DNA from: Phytophthora sp. 'mugwort'
Lineage: Eukaryota; Oomycota; Peronosporomycetes; Peronosporales; Peronosporaceae
Assembly (NCBI GenBank): GCA_033558025.1
Contig: JAUCEF010000018.1
Location: 4,588,001-4,652,000, forward strand
Direction: 5' to 3'
DNA: 64,000 nucleotides
Translations under genes and position numbers: made by a program
Notes under the pieces: model-generated
The model's input: the letters and a program-made list of their open reading frames with translations, nothing else
The model's database searches: none
What the model was told of the DNA's origin: nothing
Part shown: positions 22,431-34,600 of the stretch, piece after piece
Numbering within the stretch: position 1 is the stretch's first letter
Layout of the letters: each line of letters begins with the position of its first letter

Positions 22431-23932
22431 AGATATTTGAATCCAGTAAGGTCGTTCTTCATTTCCCAATCGGCAATCTCAAATTCGTAAATGGATGGCG
22501 TACAGCAGGAACCGTCAAAGATGTTACTTTAAACATTTCTCTCAGAGGTCACGAAGGCAATTAGCTGGCAAGCAGTGTCGTGTGTACTTTCCTACATTTT
22601 GTGGGTTGGTCACACCAGAAATACGTTTGCCCACCGATCTACTCTATTTCTTGTTTGTTTTACGGTGTTCTCGGATGTAGAGAGTAAATTCGTGGTACCG
22701 ACGCTCGATGCGCCGTACTGACTTCCTCGGCTTGTGCTGGACACCTTCAGAGCGTCCAATCACATTGCAGCATTTGCACCCTTTCGCGGCCTCGGCTTAC
22801 ATCTTCCGCTGCAGTTGTTTCGATACAAAAGTATTAGCAAAATACCGGTATGGGGACGTGCCCTATTCGTAGATGTGCCGAGCATCAAACAAAGCGTCTC
22901 GCTGTAAACGGCGGACGCCTGTCTCGGCACGCGATAGCTGACTGTCGCTAAGGTTATCCGTAAGTTCTACCCCGACCTTAGCGACTCATAGACGTAAAAC
23001 TTGTGTTAAGGTTGCTGCAGCTTGTCCGCAGAGCCTATCGCTAATGGCTACAAGAAAGCTTATGGGCCGCTACTCACCGAGGTGGACATGGTAGCAGCGG
23101 ACCTCATCGAAACGCGCGCCAAACAATGTGTCATTGACGTCCATATTGTGAGGAGTACTCGGGACGACATTGACGACTCAGAATAGATTTTCTTAGAGCT
23201 TTAACAAAAAATATCGGTAGTACCGTACACACTTTGCGACCCTGTACTTATACCGGTACGGAAATTGGTAACCAGAATCGGAAGGTCGCTTTTTCTGGGT
23301 GGTACACTGTGCCGGTATATGGGGTATCCACTATAAGCTGAGGAAGTCGGTAAATTAGTTTGGCGCTGTTCCCCCATTAACTTTGCGAATCCAATCTGCC
23401 CTCCTGAGTTTCGATTGTATCGGCTGTTGCTTCTTTGCGAGGTCTATGACGTCAAAGAAGGCCTCAGTGCGAAAAACACTACAGTTAAATAGGGCGTAAT
23501 CCATTCCCAACATTCACATTAACTTTAAAGCTTGTCCAGCCATCAACGCGCTCCAAGACTTTCGTTTCGACTGAGCAGAGCTGGCACGGCTGAATAGAAT
23601 CGATGAACGTACTCGGCGAGTTCATTACTAGAACACGGGGCCGTTTGCTAGTTGTTGAATATTTAGTTCATGCTTGCTATCGTCTTTCGGAAAAATCCTC
23701 GCCGTTTTGATAACAGTTCGATCGGGGCAAGTTCCAATCATCACCGTATCGCCTCTGTCCTAAGCGAATTTTTATCCTAAGCGAAGTTCTATTATGGTCA
23801 ATATAGCCCTTGTCCAATTGGGGATAACTTTCTGGGATTTACTTTACCGACGATATGATTGGGTAAGGACGACAGGTACATAGTACCGAATTTGTGGTCT
23901 AGAACGCGAGTTCTCTAACACCAACGTTTGGT
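22431..23932. other. Gene-free, repeat-rich interval
   Basis: No reading frame with family resemblance was found. Many short TACCGGTA-like words occur at 22840-23330, and at least one clear inverted repeat is present. This is most likely old transposon debris or a non-autonomous element. Confidence 0.5.
22944..22985. repeat. Perfect 11-base inverted repeat (hairpin)
   Basis: GTCGCTAAGGT at 22944-22954 is the exact reverse complement of ACCTTAGCGAC at 22975-22985, with a 20-base loop. A second pair, GTGCCGAG near 22876 and CTCGGCAC near 22923, lies just upstream. This is consistent with remains of a terminal repeat or MITE. Confidence 0.6.
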
Positions 23933-23989
23933 GTGCCAGCCATTCAACGCTATACCGCCATTGTGTGGGTAGTCGTACTTAGATGCGCC

Positions 23990-25124
23990 ACCGTAGCTAT
24001 TGTCGCTGTTGGCGACCAGCGAAGCCTTCGGGCATCCTGCTCAGGCATCAGTACGTTCCGCACCGCCACTTTTGAGCAAACCATGCAGCGAAGCAGACAT
24101 GTTATTCAAATAGAATTGACGTACAATATGAAATGCTTCTGTTCATCTACGAAGCGATACACGACGCATATGGACAACAACCTGCCGCCAACGCCAAGCA
24201 CAAGCCCATCAATCGCGTCGCATTGACCATGATGTACCTGGAACAAATCGAAACGATGGAGCAAGCCGCCATGGTGCTGGGTATTTCGTGGTCGAGGGAT
24301 ATTAACTACATTAACGAAACGCTGGAGGTGCTCAGCACCATGTCACGGAGGTTGGCCGAGCGTGGGCGAGCTGGTCGGCATTGAGGAAGGGTTTTACAGC
24401 GTCGCCGGTTTTCCTGGGGTGGTTGGTGCTATCGATGGGACGCTAGTTACATTCATCGTCCTCACAAATTACAGGACAACAACCTCGCTGTTAACGTGCA
24501 GGCAGTCGTGGATCGTCGTGGTTGGGTTTGTTCGATTTCAATTCAAGCAGGGTCCAATAACGTCCAGTCTCTGCGGAACGGATCTGGACTAAGAAACGGT
24601 ACGTTTGTATACTACGTTGTTTACTGTATTTTATAATATATATTTTATAATATATCCTCTGACCATATTTTATTATTATGTTGTAGCCTTTCAGTGTACA
24701 TTCCACCAGGGAAGCATTTAATCGGGGGCACTGGTTACAAGATTTGGCGCAGCTATTGACTCCGTTTCCGGAGTGAGATGCTGCCGGCTATCAAAGGAAG
24801 GCTGTCTACAGTAAGCGCCATTCAAATAGACGAACTACGGTAGAGTGTACTTTTGGTAGGTTGAAAAATAGCTTTAGAATACAACTCGGCAAACTTGAGC
24901 AGAAGACCCCTAGGAGAATCTGCAACGCGGAAATGGTGTGTGTAGTTCTTCACAACCTTCTCATTCTAGCTTACGCCACTTACAACTTCAAGGGGATAGA
25001 TCCCATTCTGGATAATCCGCTATACATTCCAGAGGACTCATCTGATCAGGAACAGCCAATATCAAACTTACAGGGTATCGCAAAACGCGACGATCTAGCC
25101 GACATGTTCGTTACTAAACCATAA
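23990..25124 (+). mobile_element. Decayed PIF/Harbinger-type transposase
   Basis: Blocks are recognisable in order. A helical N-terminal piece lies at 24133-24384 (INRVALTMMYLEQIETMEQAAMVLGIS). VVGAIDGTLV holds the first catalytic Asp (near 24420). AVNVQAVVDRRG-like text is visible in another frame near 24490. KHLIGGTGYKI (near 24715) stands where the family has GDxGY. VECTFGRLKNSFRI (near 24840) holds the catalytic Glu, and MVCVVLHNLLI follows (near 24935). Frameshifts and stops break the gene, and the second catalytic Asp has become Gly. Confidence 0.78.
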
Positions 25125-25779
25125 ACTACCTCAATACGACCATCTGTATTCATGTTCGTCAATCGCTACTGCCGCTGTATAACTTGACGCTGTGTGGTCG
25201 CTCTAATAGGCGCTGTAGTAATTGAAATTAAACTTCTTGTAGTTGGTTCGTTTCTTGGTGATATTCATACTGCCGCCAGTGCTTGGGTGAGATCGTTCCC
25301 GTGCTCACGCGAGCTCATGGAAGCTGCGATAGCCTCCACGCCCGCCTTCACAGACGTTGCTAGCTGTACAACCGGTTGTGCCTTTTGGTTCGGTTTGGGT
25401 GGCGAATTGTCCATATCTAGGGCTGTCGACGTCGGCATCATCTTCTAGGTGGGAGTCCATGGGTACGTCCCCGCTCAAGCCTGCTCTACACCTTTGTCCG
25501 GCCATAGTTGGCTAAGACCCCAAGGAAGTTGACATAAATGCTCGCGGAAGATAATTTTAGCAATATTTAACCCAAGTAAAACATTTATTGCAATCAAAGT
25601 TGTCTAAGTCTCAGCCAAAGTTGCGTGTAAGAGATGAAGTCATAGCTTTTCTTTCTCAGGTTTTGGCGTGCGCGCCAAACCAGCGGAGGTGGAGGGAGGG
25701 ATCTCACTTTCAAATTGCCATCGATAGTGAAGATGTCCTCCCACGCCTCCCTCAAACAGCACACCTCCGAAGAACGCCA
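25125..25779. other. Gene-free interval between transposon remains
   Basis: Only short frames without family resemblance are present. The interval is flanked by Harbinger-like and Tc1/mariner-like debris and probably contains their ends, which could not be delimited. Confidence 0.45.
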
Positions 25780-26690
25780 CCGGGTTTGCGAAGCGTTTAA
25801 CGCCGGCGGCGACTGACGAGCCGTTGCTTACCACAACGGCTTCGCCAGTACGACGGCGTAGTACCTAATGAGGACTGGCCGCGTGGGGAATTGGTGGGGT
25901 GATGCCAAGGTCACCCGGATATCAGGGAGGCATTGGAGGGCTACTTGAACGAGTGCTCATCATTCACACTCAAGAGGATGCAAAACCTTGTCTATTACGA
26001 CTTCGGCGATAACATCGCAACATCTACCAGTTCCCGCCATCTCCTCGACATGCTGTAGACTATGAAACAGGTTCGGTTCAATGTTATTCAGCTCGATTGT
26101 TGTATAAAGCGATAATTAATTGTACTGCCTACTAATTGCTACAGGCACATTGAACCAGTAACGTGCAACAATCTCACCAACAAGATAAAAAGAAGGAGTT
26201 TGCAGAGGCCTTCATCAAGCACCACCACGAAGACGATTTCATTGTGTACTTCGACGAGACGAACTTCAACTTGTACGTCAAGTGTACGCGTGGGCGAGCC
26301 AAGAAGGGCAAATGCCCGGTGGAGATGCCTCTCATCTCTAAGGGTGAGAACCTCCAGATCCAGTGCGCGGTATCGTCTTCCATCGGCGTTGTGGCGTACC
26401 ATACGCACCGCGGAAGCATCAAGATGGAGACCACGCCGCTTTCGTCGAAAAGCTGTACGAGGTCCTCAAGGCGTCCGACGCGTACAAGAGCGAGTGCTCT
26501 GACTAAACATTTGTGGTCGTCTTCGATAATGCCGTGCGCCACAGTCAGACAAAGACGCTCGTTACCGGGAGGGACGACCTGGTGCTGCTCTGACTGGGTC
26601 GCCCTTACAGTCCCATGTGTAACCCCATTGAAACCTGCTTCAGTGTGCTGAAAGCGCATATCAAACAGTACCTGGCGGTTTGATCGAGGA
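25780..26690 (+). mobile_element. Decayed Tc1/mariner (IS630-type DDE) transposase
   Basis: An N-terminal helix-turn-helix region reads near 25785-26050 (RAVAYHNGFASTTA, then ALEGYLNECSSFTLKRMQNL). The DDE core follows: DFIVYFDETNFNLYVKCTRGRAKKGK (first Asp, near 26240), TFVVVFDNAVRHSQTKT (second Asp, near 26515), and GRPYSPMCNPIETCFSVLK (third acidic residue, near 26600). Stops after KSECSD and VLL and a frameshift near 26430 inactivate it. Inverted repeats and TA duplications were not identified. Confidence 0.8.
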
Positions 26691-26809
26691 GATGTTCCAG
26701 AGTACTTCCATGGTGTGACGGTATCGGCAACAAGATATTCGCGCAGCTCACGTCTGCATGTCGACTATCCCACAGCAGCTCGTTCTGAACTGGGGAAACT
26801 AATGAGACA

Positions 26810-27055
26810 CAAACCATCGATAGCGTATACTGCTCCGGCTTGATCACCATGCCCAAAGATAGAGATAAGACACTAGCGAAGGTGCCACGCCAAGACCTTC
26901 TTCGTCTTCGTATCTGCGGTCTCGCGGCGGTGCTTCGCCTTGCCATCATTAAAGCGGAACCGCTGTATATCAGCGATCATGCTGTTCGTCCAACGCAAGC
27001 GGCAACCAGCTTCAGCCTTCACAGCATTCTTCTTCACTGTACGCTTTGCCGGCAT
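26810..27055 (-). pseudogene. Unclassified coding remnant (Myb/SANT-like fragment)
   Basis: The minus-strand frame 27055-26873 reads as a basic leader followed by RLRWTNSMIADIQRFRF...TKTKKVLAW, which resembles Myb/SANT-like modules found in transposon-linked oomycete proteins. It is short and broken downstream. The assignment is tentative. Confidence 0.3.
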
Positions 27056-27327
27056 CGTACGTCGCGTTGTACTCTCGGGGTTGATGCAGTGTCGGGGGAC
27101 ACCGTCGTCAATCTGCTGCCGGTCGTCAATCTGCTGACGATCGTCACGCCGCTGCTCGAAGCAGAAAGCAGCAACCGTCCTCCCAAAGTTGGTAGTGGAT
27201 CGGGCCGACCCCGTCCGGGGCGTCCGTGGAGAGGAAGCGGGGCTTCTAGAGTGCGGAAACGGAAGTGCTAATGATTGGCGAAAAAGGAGTCGATCCTCCT
27301 GCCCACCTGGATGTCGCGAGTCGGCCT

Positions 27328-27960
27328 GTTAGGGGACGGACGACGGTCATATAGGGCGAGTGAGTACTAGAGCAGTAGTAGTTTATAGACTAACAAACCA
27401 ATACAAAAATATGTAAAGGAAATTAGACTATGGTTTTAACAGGTAAATTCACGACTGACCCTACTTCCTCGAGGGTACCAGATACCTCACAGACGTCCTC
27501 GCACGCACTCAGTCTTCGACACTCGCGTTACCGTTTCGCACCTCCTTGAACTTGCTTGAGGGTACCGGTTTCACCCCGCTTTCCTAGCGACCGACGCTCC
27601 TTAAACCGTCCTCCTGCCATCCGTCCTTGTCCCACGGTACCTTCCTTAACTCCCACTGCCAGCAAGCGTTCCGGGGATCTGGTCCGGCCACGCACGACTA
27701 AGCTCTATGGCCGACATGACTCGGGCCATCCCACACCTCATGCAAGGCACCACCGGTCAGGCGGCGCTCGTCGTCCTACCCGCATGCGGTGACCACCCTG
27801 ACCGACAATCCCACTCGGGACATGGATCAGCCATAGAACACGTGTCGCTCCGAGTCAAAATTGAACTGCTCCCCTAATCCTCCTGGACATACCTCCTGCA
27901 GCAGAACGCATTCGCACTTGGACAATGGCCTTATGGAGCCATATTTTCAGCATGTGGTTT
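27328..27960 (+). mobile_element. Probable LTR-retrotransposon fragment (LTR plus leader)
   Basis: The sequence from TGTTAGGGGACGG onward has LTR style: a TG start, a pyrimidine- and CCTC-rich body, and a following stretch that could be a leader and gag start (ATGGCCGACATGACTCGGGCC near 27708), soon broken by stops. Gypsy-type is my best guess. No second LTR, RT or integrase is present in the window. Confidence 0.35.
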
Positions 27961-28660
27961 CAGTTAAAATACTGTATCAGCCACATTACTCTTGGCCAGC
28001 TGGCCGCTGCGACGCATTGTTGAAAGTCATGGAGACCTCGCAACACAAAAAGACGCAGAAGTCAAAGCAGAACACTTATTCCGCTGCCAACTATACCGAC
28101 AAGCGTCTTACTCGAATTCTTATCTGACGGGAACACAGTAAACGATCCATCGATCCCTTCTACCCGTCCTGTAAGTGCAAATAGAAGCAGGTCCAAGTGG
28201 AAAAAGCTAGAGGCCCATATTATATCGGTTTTCAGTAATGGCATGGGGCATCTGAGGCCAGTGCCGCTCGATCAGCACATTTTTTAGTGTCTCCATTCGA
28301 TGGCTACTACCCAATTTATAATGCCCAAATAAATACAATTTATAATGCCCCCCCCCCAAAAAAAAACTGTACAGTAATGTGTATACTTGAGTACTTAATT
28401 TGGTTATTTTGCTCCACTAGGCAGATTGGCTCAAATTTGTTAATTCTACATACCCATTTTGTTTTTTCCTTCAAGCAAACGGTTAAATCAAAATCACGGG
28501 ATAAGGTGCTTTTAGTGTTCCTTCAGTTGCTTGTAAAACAGGTGTCATATTTCGGTGATCGCATCGAACGAAACGACGTTTCACCGCCGTCCAGCACTTG
28601 CATATCCAAAGATCTCGTCGCATTTTAAGCAAAGAGTGATCAGTCAATTGACCGACCATC
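27961..28660. other. Upstream region of the giant fibre gene
   Basis: About 700 bases with low-complexity tracts (a C9/A9 junction near 28350) and no gene. The promoter of the following gene must lie here. The stretch TCGTCGCATTTTAAG about 45 bases before the ATG could be an initiator, but this is weak. Confidence 0.45.
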
Positions 28661-31600
28661 ATGGCGGGGGCGACGTACGGATTCTTGCTGGTACTTCTGC
28701 TATTACACGCGCTCACGCTCGTTCAGGTCGCATACGCGGCGTGTGCCAATTCGTGTTCTGGTCATGGTCGATGTGGCTCCTCCAAGTGCGAAGATATCCT
28801 TGTCGAGATATCTGCATGCGTTTAGCTCACCCCTTCTACGATTCTCAATACAGTCAATGCACTTGTGATTCCGACTGGGCCTTGGCGCCCGATTGTTCTC
28901 TGCGCAAATGTCCGACGGGCGTGGCATGGACGGACAAGGCGAAGACAGCGAATGATGCACATGCACTGGCCGAATGCTCCAATCGTGGCGTGTGTGACTA
29001 TTCCAAGGTAAGTGCTCGTGTTTGCGTTTAGAAAGATCAAACACACGGTGGTAAGTCAGTGTATGATGTGTTCTTGTAGGGCGAATGCTCGTGCTTCAAT
29101 GGATTTACAGGAGCAGCCTGTCAACGACGTAAGTTTCTGAACTTGTGAGATATATTTCCCGAATTTAACTTAATAGGTATTTAACTTAATCATGTTGTGT
29201 TTCATGCAGTTCGGTGTCCGTCCGATTGCTCGGGTCATGGGCTCTGCTATTCTTCAGCCACACTGGCGTTGCAGTACGGACCCGATTCCCTTCCCAGCAT
29301 AGGTGGTGACGGTATTGGCCCCGTGTATTCCAATTGGGAGAAGGACAGCATGTCGAGTTGTATGTGTGATATGGGTTACACTGGACCGGACTGCTCTCAA
29401 CGTAAGTTTGTGCTCTCAACGAAGCTGACTGCATCCGGTTTAAGAATATTCTGACTTGTATAATCCAGTCATGTGCGCAAAGAACGACGATCCGCTCACG
29501 ACCGGTCAAGGATATCGAACTATTCGCGTCGAAGTCGGTGGAACAGCTACTGCACTTGCAGGATTTGTTCGTATTCACTTCCTGGGTGATGTGGCTACTT
29601 TGAGTACTGATGTGGTAGCAGATGCTGCACATGAAGAAGCATGCGCACAAGCATTTCAAGGACTGCGCACAGTTCTGAAAGCGACCTGCACGATCACCAA
29701 TGTGGATTTGGTGACAAAAGGAGCTGCCTACACAATTTCTTTTACAGAGTGGGTTCATTTAGGCGGTGAAAACAATTTACTGTACCACTCGGGAAACCCG
29801 GCATTGTCAAGCTTCACATGTGATCTGAGCAAAATCACAAGCCTCAATAGCCCCACGTGCTCGATCACTGACGTCACAGCCACCAATGTTATCGGTAAGC
29901 ATGTGTTACTCCAATATTTTGCTGTATGAAAACTAATATTCTTTTCTTTTATGATTTTCAGAACACGTGTACTGCTCCAACCGTGGTCTTTGTGACTTTA
30001 TTACGGGCCAATGCGTTTGTTATGCGGACTTCAAGGGACTAGACTGCAATCAGCCGTCTAATGTTCCGGACAGCATCGATGATAACGATGGCTTCATCAT
30101 TAACCCCATGGGGCTTACGTACATTGGTACCGTTCTGCATCTGAAAACTGCCAAAGGGTCCCAAGCAGATTTCTATTTTGTGAAGATTGAGTCTTCGACA
30201 TTGCCGATCTTGACGATGAATGGCATTGGTGATACGAAGTTGTTGAATGGAAATTTCGAACTGTCGACGGGTTCCTTGACGATAACTACTATGGCGCAGA
30301 CATCAACAGCTGCAGATATAGCGAACACTCATACGACGTTTACTGGGACGACGCTAAAGGTTCGAACGACCAGGGCATCGAGTAGCGCATTTAAGTTGTT
30401 GGAAGCCATGACTGGAGGTACAAGCACTGTCGTTGAGATCCGTGGGGACGGTCTGACCACCATTTACACTGGTGGTCTCTATGTTGTGACGGGAGGAGGG
30501 ATCATTTCACATACGTTAGATGGACCCAGTCTTACTGTCACCAATTCTTTTGCCACATTTAGTAGCTCGCTTCTCAAGTTGACTACCACACACGCAAGTC
30601 AATTTCCGGGCACGGATTTTAAACTAATCGATGCCAGTGCGGATAGTGTGTCAGCATTTACTGTGGAGGCTTCAGGGAAAACTACCATTGAGAATGGTGG
30701 CCTTATCGTGAATGGAATTGGAGGAGGGCAAATTTCTAACGCGGATGCTGCAGCTTCTGCGCTCGTTGTGAGCGCTATGGATGCGAGTTTTGCTAGCGAT
30801 GCGGTGCATATTAAAACATTTTCTGGCGTCGCTCACAATATGCTGAAGGTCACGACAAAGGTTGGAGCTAATGCTGCCATTGACCTGGTAATAATCGGCA
30901 ACACGGGGCGGACGACCATTACTCAAGGGGGTCTTTATGTTACGGCTGGGGGAGCTACCGTGGAAGGTGGAGGACTTTATGTTAAGTATGGAGGCCAAAC
31001 CATTGAGTTCGGGGGGTTACGTATAAAGGATGGAGGAGAAACAATTGAGTTGGGCGGGCTGAACGTCATCAATGGTGGGGGGAATATTGCGTCCACTTCA
31101 GCGCTAGCAGATATCCTCACCGTTGAAGCCACGTCCACCTCATTCTCCAACAATGCTCGAGTCTTGCACATTGACTCCAAATCTACAATAGCTCCTTCAA
31201 CCAGTATGCATTATCTGATTGAAGCAACTGTAGGAGCAGCCAGCACGTCAGTGTTCAAAGTGGACGCAACTGGGCTGGCCACCATCGTTGGCCAAGGCAG
31301 CGGCGGAGCAATTATCTCCGACAAAGCCGCAGACACGACCAATACGCTCACGGTCCAGAACACAGCCGCCTCCGGGTTCACGGGTGCGCTACTCTCCATG
31401 AGCTCGACCTCCTCCGATTACGGCTACAGCTTCATCGATGGCGTGGTGGGTGCCACATCCGTGTTCAAAGTCGACGCGACCGGGCTTACCACCGTTGTCG
31501 GTCAGGGCAGCGGTGGGGCGAGCATTTCCGACAGCGGGACCGTGGCCAACACGCTGGCGCTCCAGAACACGGCCGCTAGCTTCAATCAAGTGGTTCTTGA

Positions 31601-34600
31601 CATGGCTACAGCGGCCACAACAGGCTTCTCGTTTATCAAGGCTGCGGTGGGTTCGTCGCCGACGACTGTCTTCACGGTGGCCGCGTCCGGGCTCACCACC
31701 ATCGACGGCCAAGGCAGCGGCGGAGCAATTATCTCCGACAAAGCCGCAGACACGACCAATACGCTCACGGTCCAGAACACAGCCGCCTCCGGGTTCACGG
31801 GTGCGCTACTCTCCATGAGCTCGACCTCCTCCGATTACGGCTACAGCTTCATCGATGGCGTGGTGGGTGCCACATCCGTGTTCAAAGTCGACGCGACCGG
31901 GCTTACCACCGTTGTCGGTCAGGGCAGCGGTGGGGCGAGCATTTCCGACAGCGGGACCGTGGCCAACACGCTGGCGCTCCAGAACACGGCCGCTAGCTTC
32001 AATCAAGTGGTTCTTGACATGGCTACAGCGGCCACAACAGGCTTCTCGTTTATCAAGGCTGCGGTGGGTTCGTCGCCGACGACTGTCTTCACGGTGGCCG
32101 CGTCCGGGCTCACCACCATCGACGGCCAAGGCAGCGGCGGAGCAATTATCTCCGACAAAGCCGCAGACACGACCAATACGCTCACGGTCCAGAACACAGC
32201 CGCCTCCGGGTTCACGGGTGCGCTACTCTCCATGAGCTCGACCTCCTCCGATTACGGCTACAGCTTCATCGATGGCGTGGTGGGTGCCACATCCGTGTTC
32301 AAAGTCGACGCGACCGGGCTTACCACCGTTGTCGGTCAGGGCAGCGGTGGGGCGAGCATTTCCGACAGCGGGACCGTGGCCAACACGCTGGCGCTCCAGA
32401 ACACGGCCGTTAGCTTCAACAAAGCTGTCTTATCGATGACAGTAACGGCCACAAGTGGCTTCTCCTTCATTGACGCAATAGTGGGTTCGACGTCTGCTTT
32501 TAAGGTGGATGCCACTGGTGCGACCACCATCAATGCCGGGGGCCTGACTGTTACCGCTGGTGGAGCTACGGTCACTGCCGGAGGCCTGACTGTCACCGAC
32601 GGAGGGGCCAGCATCTCCGTGACCACGGACGCACCCACGCTCGCGCTCACGAACTCCGCCGCCGCATTGACGAACACGATGCTTGCCATGACGGCCACGG
32701 ACACGGCCGGCTTCTTCTTCCTCGACGCTAAAGTCGGGTCGACGTCCGTCTTTAAGGTGGATGCCACTGGCGCGACCACCATCACTGCCGGGGGTCTGAC
32801 TGTTACCGCTGGTGGAGCTACGGTCACTGCCGGAGGCCTGACTGTCACCGACGGAGGGGCCAGCATCTCCGTGACCACGGACGCACCCACGCTCGCGCTC
32901 ACGAACTCCGCCGCCGCATTGACGAACACGATGCTTGCCATGACAGCCACGGACACGGCCGGCTTCTTCTTCCTCGACGCTAAAGTCGGGTCGACGTCCG
33001 TCTTTAAGGTGGATGCCACTGGCGCGACCACCATCACTGCCGGGGGTATCATGGTTACCGCTGGTGGAGCTACGGTCACTGCCGGAGGCCTGACTGTCAC
33101 CGACGGAGGGGCCAGCATCTCCGTGACCACGGACGCACCCACGCTCGCGCTCACGAACTCCGCCGCCGCATTGACGAACACGATGCTTGCCATGACAGCC
33201 ACGGATACGGCCGGCTTCTTCTTCCTCGACGCTAAAGTCGGGTCGACGTCCGTCTTTAAGGTGGATGCCACTGGCGCGACCACCATCGCTGCCGGCGGAT
33301 TAACCATTACTGCTGGTGGAGCTACGGTGGCTGGAGGAGGCCTCATGGTTACCGCTGGTGGAGCTACGGTCACTGCCGGAGGCCTGACTGTCACCGACGG
33401 AGGGGCCAGCATCTCCGTGACCACGGACGCACCCACGCTCGCGCTCACGAACTCCGCGGCCGCATTGACGAACACGATGCTTGCCATGACAGCCACGGAC
33501 ACGGCCGGCTTCTTCTTCCTCGACGCTAAAGTCGGGTCGACGTCCGTCTTTAAGGTGGATGCCACTGGCGCGACCACCATCACTGCCGGGGGTCTGACTG
33601 TTACCGCTGGTGGAGCTACGGTCACTGCCGGAGGCCTGACTGTCACCGACGGAGGGGCCAGCATCTCCGTGACCACGGACGCACCCACGCTCGCGCTCAC
33701 GAACTCCGCCGCCGCATTGACGAACACGATGCTTGCCATGACAGCCACGGACACGGCCGGCTTCTTCTTCCTCGACGCTAAAGTCGGGTCGACGTCCGTC
33801 TTTAAGGTGGATGCCACTGGCGCGACCACCATCGCTGCTGGCGGATTAACCATTACCGCTGGTGGAGCTACGGTGGCTGGAGGAGGCCTGACTGTTACCG
33901 CTGGTGGAGCTACGGTAACTGCCGGGGGTATCATGGTTACCGCTGGTGGAGCTACGGTCACTGCCGGAGGCCTGACTGTCACCGACGGAGGGGCCAGCAT
34001 CTCCGTGACCACGGACGCACCCACGCTCGCGCTCACGAACTCCGCCGCCGCATTGACGAACACGATGCTTGCCATGACAGCCACGGACACGGCCGGCTTC
34101 TTCTTCCTCGACGCTAAAGTCGGGTCGACGTCCGTCTTTAAGGTGGATGCCACTGGCGCGACCACCATCACTGCCGGGGGTATCATGGTTACCGCTGGTG
34201 GAGCTACGGTCACTGCCGGAGGCCTGACTGTCACCGACGGAGGGGCCAGCATCTCCGTGACCACGGACGCACCCACGCTCGCGCTCACGAACTCCGCCGC
34301 CGCATTGACGAACACGATGCTTGCCATGACAGCCACGGACACGGCCGGCTTCTTCTTCCTCGACGCTAAAGTCGGGTCGACGTCCGTCTTTAAGGTGGAT
34401 GCCACTGGCGCGACCACCATCACTGCCGGGGGTATCATGGTTACCGCTGGTGGAGCTACGGTCACTGCCGGAGGCCTGACTGTCACCGACGGAGGGGCCA
34501 GCATCTCCGTGACCACGGACGCACCCACGCTCGCGCTCACGAACTCCGCCGCCGCATTGACGAACACGATGCTTGCCATGACGGCCACGGACACGGCCGG

